A stretch of 64,000 bases of DNA from Microbacter margulisiae (GTDB taxonomy: Bacteria > Bacteroidota > Bacteroidia > Bacteroidales > Paludibacteraceae), in assembly GCF_014192515.1 (NCBI RefSeq), contig NZ_JACHYB010000001.1, forward strand, positions 1,984,001 to 2,048,000, written 5' to 3'. The translations under genes and the position numbers were made by a program. Numbering within the stretch: position 1 is the first letter of the stretch; each line of letters begins with the position of its first letter. Below the pieces are notes generated by a model. The model was not told where the DNA came from. It saw only the letters and a program-made list of their open reading frames with translations, and did not search any database. Shown one piece after another: positions 8,554 through 15,647 of this stretch.

Positions 8554-8569
8554 GTTGTTTATACTCTTA
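8554..8569 (-). repeat. Truncated repeat at the leader end of the array
   Basis: GTTGTTTATACTCTTA matches the first 16 bases of the array repeat at 14 positions and is separated from the last full repeat by only five bases (8549-8553). In crRNA orientation it is the 3' half of a repeat placed just upstream of the first full repeat, within the 61-bp space between the array and the cas13b stop codon. Confidence 0.7.
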
Positions 8570-8609
8570 TCATTGAATATGTTAAGTCGTATTTTCAAAT
8601 AGCGTATGA

Positions 8610-11600
8610 TCAGAAGCTGTCAACTATAGCCTCTGTTTTGCGTTTAAATACAGCAGCCAATTGGCTTGCGATTCCTTTTGGTTCAATGTTCAGATTCCAT
8701 TTTACAGCTACTTCTCTATGGGGAAATTGATTGTGTGAAAAACTTTTACGTACCATATTAAGGCACCATCGCTCTTCTTCTGTAATCTTCCCTTTGTTGG
8801 TCAGCCATTGTAAATAGGGCCGATGTTGGATATTACCTGTTTTGTAATTTCCTTCCATATCCGTAAAGAGGTTTCTGATACTCTCGGCATCTTTTTCAAT
8901 AATCGCTTTTTCAAGACGGAACACCGCATCGAACACCTCCTGCCGGGCCCGGTTGTAATCGGCAAGCTCATAGCGCAAAGCCTCAACGTCGATGGTGGCA
9001 TCGGGTATATAGGCTACAAGTTCGGGCAACCGGCGGTCGTATGCAAAGCGATGCAAGTCATTGATATTTTTAAGCTGCATTGTAGCCGTGACAGTCAGAT
9101 TTGCTTTTAACGATTGTGCTTCTCCTGCCTTATTTCCCTGTGTGTCATAATTGAGGTTATAAGAAAAGATGTGTGTAATATGGCGGAGTTTTGTCAGTTC
9201 TTTGTCAATGGTTGCAAGTTTCAGTTGTTCATCTCCCGGGCTCAGTTTTTCGGCCATCAACAACAACATACGATCATCTTCAGCCGTTACCCTGATCTCC
9301 TGTTCAGTTCCGTGCAGGGTACGTTTGAATACTTTTTCAACTTCGGCCATGGTTAATGGTTGCAGTCGTCTGTCTTTTTGCATAGCGCTCCGTCTTTCAG
9401 CGGATAATCGCTCGAAAGCCAGAGATAACGGATAGTGGTAATAATCAGAAAACCTCGACGCAGAACCGGAAATAAAACGTATCTTTTCTCCCTTGATTTC
9501 GTAACAACGCTCGCCACCATAGAACGGTTGTATGCTGTCGTCCCGCATTGTCCACCACATCTTCAGCAATTCATTGTATTTTGCATTCACCGGTATGGGT
9601 ACCCCTGTTTCGGTTAGTTTGCTTTTCAACAGTTCGCAAAGTTTTCCGTCAAAAAGATTGGTCGGCAAATCTACCGGACGTTTGCGGTCGTTCTCATTCC
9701 GTCCTTCATTTATGTTCTTCAGCCATGCTTTCAGATCATATTGTTCTTTCTCTTCCCATTGCCGAATTGTATAGGGAATATTCTCCCTGTTATCCGGTAT
9801 TTTAATAACCGTAATATTTTTCTTTACCTTTTCATTCCACTCTATCGTCTCGAAAGTACTACTCATCCAGGAGCCATTTTTGTGTTTTTGTTTTCCTGCT
9901 TTTGTATAACCGTCGGGGATTTGTTTATCCACCTTTTCTTTGAGATACAATTTATAAAATTCAGAAGTACTGTTGATTTGTTCAAGATTGAGCTTCTTCA
10001 GGAAAGGATGCCCACCGGGCGCATTCATGTTCAGCTCACGAACCAACGCTATAAACTGTTGTTTTTTGTCGGCATTAGCATACAATGCCAGGCACTCCTG
10101 CATCTTATCATAATAGACAGAGGTAATTTTCTTTTTCTTATCCCCAGAGACGATCATGTCCACAATGTCGCGGGCAATAAATGTGGCCATCTCTCCAATC
10201 TTGGGTATTTTTATTTCCGGATCGTCATAATGCTTTGTTAATTGCTTAAGGCGCTTCCGTCCATCCCGATTCATCCGTTTGATGCGCTCGGAAACTGTCT
10301 TTGTATCATTCACATCATTTATATTCAACCAATAGTTGATGATTTTCTCCGGGATCTGTTTGTCATTAAGCCCATAAGGAGCAAGTATCCGGTTTAGTTC
10401 ATCTTTTCGATCGTGTGGGTAGAAGCTCGCTCTGCCTGAGTAGGCCCGGCTCTTTTTCGTATCGCATTGTTTCTGAAATTCAGACCACTGGTTGGGCAGT
10501 TTGCCTTTAACCTCTTCAATAAATGAATAACTGAACAGTTTTTTGGAAGCAAGGCTGCAAAATTGATGAATTAATTTCCTGGATGCTCCGGGTTGCAGGT
10601 ATTCCAGTAAAATGATTTTTGAAAGTTCATGCAGGCTAAGGAACGCGTCAGGTTGCGGTTGTTCCAGATTGACCTGTACCTTGTTGTCAGGTTTGTTTTG
10701 TAATGGTATTACTGCTGGCATTGCTGGCATTGCTGGCGCGAAGGACAATCCAATCTTATTGATATCCGTATTGTAATGAGGTGCAAATTGTTCAAACCCG
10801 GGTGTTAACCCATTCAAATCTATTTGCTTTTGAACGGAGTCTTCATCATTAAAAGAATTGAGGCGTCCAAACGCTTTAGCGTTTTCAATTATGGTTCGCG
10901 GGATATTTTCGCCTAATACCTTCTTGGAATATTCAGCTAACTGATATTTGCCAAGGTCTATCTGAAAGTATATTTCTGGCCAAAGATTTTTCTCTTCAAT
11001 AAACCGCATGGCGAAATAGGGGAACCGGTTGCTGTGGCGAACCCGAACGGTGAGGTTCTCAATATATTGCTCATAATCGATTGAATCAAGGATATTCTCA
11101 CGCTCTTCATCGCTTATGCTATTGGCAAGCACCTTTTCTATTTTTTGATCTGTCAGTAAAGGACGAAACTCTTTTTTCCCTTCTTCGCTCAATACATTAT
11201 ATAATACTTTCGGGCAACGGGTAAGATCGTTAATCATGTCGAGCAACAATGCCTGCCCAGGGTTATCACTCAACAACTTATCATGAGGAAGCTTTACACA
11301 GTAAGTCATCAATACTTCGCGGGTAGCAATAAATGGTTTGAATTGCGTCCCTTTCAATCCTTTTACCTTACCAATAAACTGAAAAGCATTCTCGCGGTCA
11401 AGAAACATAGCAATCAGAAATACAAATCCTTCGGTTGTAATCGTATTTCCGTCTGCTATCATCTGTTTTGATGCTACCAGTTCGAAATCTGCACTATCCA
11501 GCACATTCTCAAAACGCTTCTTCGTGTATTGAATCGCCCGTTCAAAACTCAGCTTCAGAAAAGCAGCAGTCGCGTCTGATACTGTCAGCTTTCTCTGATC

Positions 11601-12014
11601 TCCTTTTTCGGTTGAATAATAATGGGTATAGTCATTACGAAACTCCTGTATGTCTTCCCAAACTGACTTCAACATATCGGACATACCTTCTAAGTCTTTT
11701 CCCTCGGCAGAAGTGTTTTTCTTTTCATCTTCAGGCAAACGTTCCGCATCAAATTGTTTAATCACTGGCATAAAACGAATGAGCCTTTCATATAACCAAT
11801 TATAGCTTATGTCTGACAATCCCTTTTGCGCAATAAAACAATTTTTAATTTGACCATCTTCCCGTAACTCTCGTTTCTTAAATTCCTTAGCCAGATAATT
11901 ATTGATACTGAAAATATTCAGACGGGCTAAATTCAGGTAAGCTCCAAAATACTGAGGATCGTCTGTTAAAGTACGGCGTCTGTTTTCGTCAGTTGTGTTT
12001 TCATGTATTTCCAT
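8610..12014 (-). CDS. cas13b: Cas13b, type VI-B CRISPR RNA-guided RNA endonuclease
   Basis: 1134 residues, within the usual Cas13b size. Two HEPN RNase motifs of the form RxxxxH are seen at the expected ends: R126-N-D-Y-T-H131 (in EFRNDYTHYY) and R1089-K-S-F-S-H1094 (in MVRKSFSHNQFP). The N-terminal start (QYFGAYLNLARLNIFSINNYL) is typical of Cas13b. The basic central region would bind crRNA and process it, as known for the family. Activated Cas13b cuts target RNA and bystander RNA. The CRISPR array follows 61 bp after the stop on the same strand, so gene and array may be cotranscribed. The usual small partners csx27 (VI-B1) and csx28 (VI-B2) are not adjacent, and there is no cas1/cas2, so spacer uptake must depend on proteins encoded elsewhere if it occurs. 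Confidence 0.97.
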   Translation of the reverse strand: MEIHENTTDENRRRTLTDDPQYFGAYLNLARLNIFSINNYLAKEFKKRELREDGQIKNCFIAQKGLSDISYNWLYERLIRFMPVIKQFDAERLPEDEKKNTSAEGKDLEGMSDMLKSVWEDIQEFRNDYTHYYSTEKGDQRKLTVSDATAAFLKLSFERAIQYTKKRFENVLDSADFELVASKQMIADGNTITTEGFVFLIAMFLDRENAFQFIGKVKGLKGTQFKPFIATREVLMTYCVKLPHDKLLSDNPGQALLLDMINDLTRCPKVLYNVLSEEGKKEFRPLLTDQKIEKVLANSISDEERENILDSIDYEQYIENLTVRVRHSNRFPYFAMRFIEEKNLWPEIYFQIDLGKYQLAEYSKKVLGENIPRTIIENAKAFGRLNSFNDEDSVQKQIDLNGLTPGFEQFAPHYNTDINKIGLSFAPAMPAMPAVIPLQNKPDNKVQVNLEQPQPDAFLSLHELSKIILLEYLQPGASRKLIHQFCSLASKKLFSYSFIEEVKGKLPNQWSEFQKQCDTKKSRAYSGRASFYPHDRKDELNRILAPYGLNDKQIPEKIINYWLNINDVNDTKTVSERIKRMNRDGRKRLKQLTKHYDDPEIKIPKIGEMATFIARDIVDMIVSGDKKKKITSVYYDKMQECLALYANADKKQQFIALVRELNMNAPGGHPFLKKLNLEQINSTSEFYKLYLKEKVDKQIPDGYTKAGKQKHKNGSWMSSTFETIEWNEKVKKNITVIKIPDNRENIPYTIRQWEEKEQYDLKAWLKNINEGRNENDRKRPVDLPTNLFDGKLCELLKSKLTETGVPIPVNAKYNELLKMWWTMRDDSIQPFYGGERCYEIKGEKIRFISGSASRFSDYYHYPLSLAFERLSAERRSAMQKDRRLQPLTMAEVEKVFKRTLHGTEQEIRVTAEDDRMLLLMAEKLSPGDEQLKLATIDKELTKLRHITHIFSYNLNYDTQGNKAGEAQSLKANLTVTATMQLKNINDLHRFAYDRRLPELVAYIPDATIDVEALRYELADYNRARQEVFDAVFRLEKAIIEKDAESIRNLFTDMEGNYKTGNIQHRPYLQWLTNKGKITEEERWCLNMVRKSFSHNQFPHREVAVKWNLNIEPKGIASQLAAVFKRKTEAIVDSF

Positions 12015-12090
12015 AATGCATATATGTTAGATTTACTTGCAACAAATAGTTCGTATAGCTCAAGACTTCAATTTATTATTGAGTCCACTA

Positions 12091-12098
12091 CAAACGTA
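12091..12098 (-). promoter_or_regulatory. Candidate -7 box of the cas13b promoter
   Basis: On the minus strand this reads TACGTTTG, a match to the Bacteroidetes -7 consensus TAnnTTTG, 76 bp before the cas13b ATG. No TTG box is found 20 bp further upstream, so the promoter is either weak or regulated. The 291-bp region 12015-12305 holds no gene. Confidence 0.4.
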
Positions 12099-12133
12099 CA
12101 AATTATTTTTATTAAAATGCCATATTCTTTTTA

Positions 12134-12161
12134 CAAGAGTCCTGTTCGAGGATTTCTCTTG
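12134..12161. promoter_or_regulatory. Interrupted inverted repeat upstream of the cas13b promoter
   Basis: CAAGAGTCCT, loop GTTCG, AGGA, TTT bulge, CTCTTG: ten paired bases with one three-base bulge. It lies about 36-63 bp upstream of the candidate -7 box of cas13b. On neither strand is it followed by a T-run. It may be an operator or a weak terminator for the upstream hydrolase gene. Confidence 0.3.
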
Positions 12162-12305
12162 ATGAAAAAGGGAAGCATTTATCTGAGTGGAAATACAATT
12201 TGAATTGTTTCTTCACGAAAATAAAACAACCGATGAATGGACACTCAATACAATCTATTCATCATACAAATCACAGTGCAGATATTGGGTTATTATGCAG
12301 TTTGA

Positions 12306-12866
12306 TTACGCTTCCCATTCATCCACCGTTATCACTTCGGCCTGGCGGGGAAACACCTTGGTTGTAAGCACATGGTGCACTTCCGGGTCGCCATCGGCAC
12401 AACCGTCAGAGAGCACGGTAAGTTGGTAGTCCTTATCGGCAGCTTCGCGCAACGTGGAAAGCACCACGCCGCTGGTGGCAATGCCGGTCAGAATCAGGCG
12501 ATGGATGCCCTGTGCCCGCAAAATCACTTCAAGATCACTTCCTGTGAAGGCGCTTACGCGGTGTTTGGTCACCACCACCTCTTCCGCCAACGGAGCAATG
12601 GCAGGTTCAATAGCCATCCATTCGTCCATGCCCACATGGGAGAGCCGTTCGCGCATAGCCTCAAAACGTTTGTTGTTCACGCTGACTTCGGGCATGCCTG
12701 GACGGAAGCCGACAATGACATAAATCACGGGAATACTTTTTGCACGGGCATGTGCGATGGCCTGCGCCACTTTGGAGGTAAAAGAGAAAGCGTCCGGCAG
12801 GTTGCGGAGAATGGCGACCTGCATATCCATCACGAGAAGAGCGGTGTCGTTGTTGTTGGTTTCCAT
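12306..12866 (-). CDS. Isochorismatase-fold hydrolase lacking the usual catalytic cysteine
   Basis: 186 residues with the isochorismatase/cysteine-hydrolase fold: N-terminal DMQVAILRNLP with the catalytic Asp, the central VVVTKHRVSAFTGSDLE with the catalytic Lys, and the nucleophile elbow region LILTGIATSGVVLSTLREA. In amidase members the elbow reads ATN-x-C; here Gly stands at the cysteine position, as in isochorismatases such as EntB or a large subgroup of unknown activity. It is the last gene of a marR-MFS-hydrolase operon on the minus strand (69 bp after the MFS gene). The substrate may be the compound handled by the exporter, but that is inference. It is not a known Cas13b accessory. Confidence 0.8.
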   Translation of the reverse strand: METNNNDTALLVMDMQVAILRNLPDAFSFTSKVAQAIAHARAKSIPVIYVIVGFRPGMPEVSVNNKRFEAMRERLSHVGMDEWMAIEPAIAPLAEEVVVTKHRVSAFTGSDLEVILRAQGIHRLILTGIATSGVVLSTLREAADKDYQLTVLSDGCADGDPEVHHVLTTKVFPRQAEVITVDEWEA

Positions 12867-12935
12867 AACGAATGTTTTGTAAGAATAAATGGTTGGTTTG
12901 ATATGAATTGTTGTGAGTTATAAATAAAAAGCAGA

Positions 12936-14195
12936 TCAATGGGTCGTCTCCCCTGCATTATCAACAGAGGAGATTCCGGCCTGGTTCCTTTTCAGAATCC
13001 GGATAAAGACAGCAGCAATCGCCAGGGCAATTATTCCCTGAATAAAAAGTGTATTACGTGCTCCTATGTGTTGTGACAAACCGCCGATGAGCAAACTCCC
13101 CAGCGGCATCATACCCGCCATAGCCATAATGAGGTAGCTCATCACCCTCCCCCGCATCTCGGGGATGGCATCCATCTGTGTAATCGTAAGGCAGATGGTA
13201 GTCTGTGACATCGCTCCGAAGCCCACCAGAACAGCAAAAACCATTGCCAATGGGAAATAGCCAAGGTGCGAAAACGACATAAGTCCGATGCCAAACACGG
13301 CGGTATTGATCAACAAAACAGTACGGAGGTTCACGTTCGGCTTCAAAGAGGCCAGGAAGAAAGCACCGGCAATAGCCCCTACACCGATAAAACTACGGAT
13401 ATACCCGAAGGTTGTGGCATCACCCCTGAACACCACTTTAGCAAACACCGGAAGCAGTGTGTCATAGGGCATCACCAGGAAATTCATCAGGCTCACCATC
13501 AACAGTATCATACTGATCGAAGGTGTTCGCTTTAAATAGGCAAATCCGCTTGTCAACCCGGACAAAATTCCTTTAGAGACAACCGGCAGTTCCTCTTTCG
13601 GTAATTTCATCAGCAACAACGAGGTGATCACGGCAACAAAACTCAGGGCATTCACCAGGAAACAGATGCCTACTCCCAGTTTTTCGAGAATGATCCCAGC
13701 CAGGGCAGGACCTACAATCCGCGCGAAATTTACCATGGAGGAGTTCAATGCCAGCGCGTTGGGGAGATCTTCCTTGTCGTTGATCATCAGATGCACCATC
13801 GGTTGCCGGGCGGGAGAATCGAAAGCATTGATAACACCAAGCAATACGCTCAGCGTCAGCAATTCCCACACTGCATAATTTGTGGCAAGCGTCACCACCG
13901 TGAGCAACACCGCCTGCACCATCGATGCCGACTGCGTGATCAGGAGAATGGTGTAACGATTGTAACGGTCGGCCACAATGCCACCGGCCAGCGAAAAAAG
14001 GAATCTTGGAAAGAGCGTCGCGAAGACGGCCAAGCCCAGCATAAAAGTTGAATGGGTCATGGTATAGATCACCCAACTGATGCCCGTACCCTGCATCCAG
14101 GTACCGACCTGCGAAATCGTCTGCCCCGTGAAAAACAAGGCATAGTTTCGGTTCCGGAATGCCCTGAAAGTGCTGATCTGTTTTGCTCCTGCCAT
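12936..14195 (-). CDS. MFS transporter, EntS/MFS_3-like exporter
   Basis: 419 residues with about twelve hydrophobic segments. The N-terminus FRAFRNRNYALFFTGQTISQVGTWMQGTGISWVIY is the signature of the MFS_3 group, which includes enterobactin exporter EntS and macrolide exporters. The loop 2-3 motif is GGIVADRYNRYTILL. It lies 18 bp downstream of a marR-family gene, an arrangement typical of drug efflux under a ligand-sensing repressor. It likely exports a small organic compound across the inner membrane. The substrate is unknown. Confidence 0.85.
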   Translation of the reverse strand: MAGAKQISTFRAFRNRNYALFFTGQTISQVGTWMQGTGISWVIYTMTHSTFMLGLAVFATLFPRFLFSLAGGIVADRYNRYTILLITQSASMVQAVLLTVVTLATNYAVWELLTLSVLLGVINAFDSPARQPMVHLMINDKEDLPNALALNSSMVNFARIVGPALAGIILEKLGVGICFLVNALSFVAVITSLLLMKLPKEELPVVSKGILSGLTSGFAYLKRTPSISMILLMVSLMNFLVMPYDTLLPVFAKVVFRGDATTFGYIRSFIGVGAIAGAFFLASLKPNVNLRTVLLINTAVFGIGLMSFSHLGYFPLAMVFAVLVGFGAMSQTTICLTITQMDAIPEMRGRVMSYLIMAMAGMMPLGSLLIGGLSQHIGARNTLFIQGIIALAIAAVFIRILKRNQAGISSVDNAGETTH

Positions 14196-14213
14196 AATGT
14201 TGAAGTCTGTTCG

Positions 14214-14645
14214 CTAACCTTTATATTCTACCAATTTATGCAATACGGGTAATGCTTTTTCGAGCAATGCTCTCTCCTCTTCGGTAAGAGATTGGGTGAT
14301 CACACCTTTCAACCATTCTTCGCGGTCATACTTGGTCTGATTCACCATTTCGCGTCCGAACGGGGTAATGGAAATATACACTTTGCGTTTATCGCTTTGG
14401 GAAGGAGTGCGGACAATAACACCCTGATCTTCGAGTTTCTTTAAGATCTGGGACATGGATTGCGTCTTCACGCGGGTCAGGGCAGCAAGTTCCGAAGGGA
14501 GCAACATTTCATTGCGTAGCAGGTGCCTGATTGTATCTATTTCGGTCATCGAATAGGCGTCAACAGAATACATTTGTTTGCGCAAACCTTTGTGTAATGC
14601 CGAAATCACTACACGTAACGAAGAAGATAATGATGAAGGATCCAT
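14214..14645 (-). CDS. MarR-family transcriptional regulator
   Basis: 143 residues, winged helix-turn-helix. The recognition region is seen at about residues 50-100 (LLPSELAALTRVKTQSMSQILKKLEDQGVIVRTPSQSDKRKVYI), with the basic wing SDKRKVYISITPFG typical of MarR/DUF24-like repressors. Helices at both ends form the dimer interface. The gene heads the operon with the MFS exporter and the hydrolase, and its own promoter is overlapped by a long inverted repeat, so it probably represses itself and the exporter until a ligand binds. The start at 14645 is fixed by the operator immediately upstream. Confidence 0.87.
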   Translation of the reverse strand: MDPSSLSSSLRVVISALHKGLRKQMYSVDAYSMTEIDTIRHLLRNEMLLPSELAALTRVKTQSMSQILKKLEDQGVIVRTPSQSDKRKVYISITPFGREMVNQTKYDREEWLKGVITQSLTEEERALLEKALPVLHKLVEYKG

Positions 14646-14706
14646 ATGCGTAATATAACTTGTAAGTTTACCTTACAAAATTACGCATAATTTCTTTAGG
14701 AACCAA
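14645..14706 (-). promoter_or_regulatory. marR operon promoter with nested operator palindromes
   Basis: On the minus strand, TTG (14704-14706), 20 bp, then TAATTTTG (14676-14683) matches the Bacteroidetes TTG-N20-TAnnTTTG promoter. The -7 box is covered by two inverted repeats: the outer arms TATGCGTAAT (14645-14654) and ATTACGCATA (14680-14689), and the inner TTGTAAG (14660-14666) and CTTACAA (14672-14678). The arrangement predicts autorepression by the MarR protein encoded directly downstream. Confidence 0.7.
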
Positions 14707-14753
14707 TAGAAGAAAATTCGGAAGATGGGAAGCTACGGGTTAGTTTGTATCTC

Positions 14754-15599
14754 TTATTCCAGATGCTTAATGATGGCGATGATGTCCTCATCGGCAAGAC
14801 CAGCCCTTTCGGCATCCTGAAAAGATTGATAAGCTACATTTCCCAGTGGTTCATCCATTCCTTCGGCTTTGGCAAGCCTGAGATCTTTTGACATATGACG
14901 CAAGGCAAAAGCCGCCTTAAAATTGTCCTGCAAAATTGCGTCGCTCTTCATTTTAATAAACGGACTGGCAAGAGCGCTGTTGGCTATAATCATAAACAGG
15001 TCTTCCTCGCATATGCCTTTCTGACCGGCAAACAAAGTTACTTCAGCCAGTCCCTGCGTAATGATGCCAAGCAGTGTGTTGACCGCCAATTTCGCCGTAT
15101 TCCCTGCCCCACAGCCGCCCACATGCACCGAAAGGCGACCCAAGTGGTCAAACAACGGTTTCACCTTGTCAAACACATCCTTATCACCTCCGGCAATAAT
15201 CACCAGGGTTCCATCTTCAGCAGGTTTCACGCTGCCCGACACCGGAGCATCCATATAATCGCACCCACGCGCAGAACACAAAGCCGACATCTCACGACTA
15301 ATGGAAGGAGAGACGGTACTCATATTAATAATAATCTTACCATTTGCAGCTCCTTCGAGCAGACCTTCCTTCCCCGTAAAAAGCGCCCGGATGGCGGCAT
15401 CGTCCGACACCATCACAAAGACCATATCCGTTGCATTGATCAACTCACGCGGAGAATCAACCACTAAGACATCCTGTTGCCTGAAATAATCCGTTTTGTC
15501 TTTCGAGCGATTGTAAACCGTTACGTCATAACCTGCTTTTATCAGGCGTTGGGACATAGGGTTTCCCATGTTTCCCAAACCAATCCATCCTATTTTCAT
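14754..15599 (-). CDS. NAD(P)-dependent beta-hydroxyacid dehydrogenase (3-hydroxyisobutyrate dehydrogenase / tartronate semialdehyde reductase family)
   Basis: 281 residues. The N-terminal Rossmann motif is IGWIGLGNMGNPMSQRLIKAGYDVTVYNRS; the Arg after strand 2 suggests NADP preference. The substrate motif DAPVSGSVKPAEDGTLVIIAGG and the catalytic Lys region GCGAGNTAKLAVN are those of the 3-hydroxyisobutyrate dehydrogenase family, whose members reduce tartronate semialdehyde, succinate semialdehyde or glyoxylate. Length is normal for the family. It is transcribed alone, 48 bp from the end of the neighbouring nuclease gene. Which acid is used cannot be told from sequence. Confidence 0.85.
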   Translation of the reverse strand: MKIGWIGLGNMGNPMSQRLIKAGYDVTVYNRSKDKTDYFRQQDVLVVDSPRELINATDMVFVMVSDDAAIRALFTGKEGLLEGAANGKIIINMSTVSPSISREMSALCSARGCDYMDAPVSGSVKPAEDGTLVIIAGGDKDVFDKVKPLFDHLGRLSVHVGGCGAGNTAKLAVNTLLGIITQGLAEVTLFAGQKGICEEDLFMIIANSALASPFIKMKSDAILQDNFKAAFALRHMSKDLRLAKAEGMDEPLGNVAYQSFQDAERAGLADEDIIAIIKHLE

Positions 15600-15647
15600 A
15601 TGTAAATTATTTTATTTTTTGTATAGTAAAACTTCTCCATCAACTGC

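Noticed and set aside
12306..14645. marR-MFS-hydrolase operon as part of the CRISPR locus
   Set aside because: Same strand and only 291 bp from cas13b, but the content is that of a common drug-efflux operon with its own regulated promoter.
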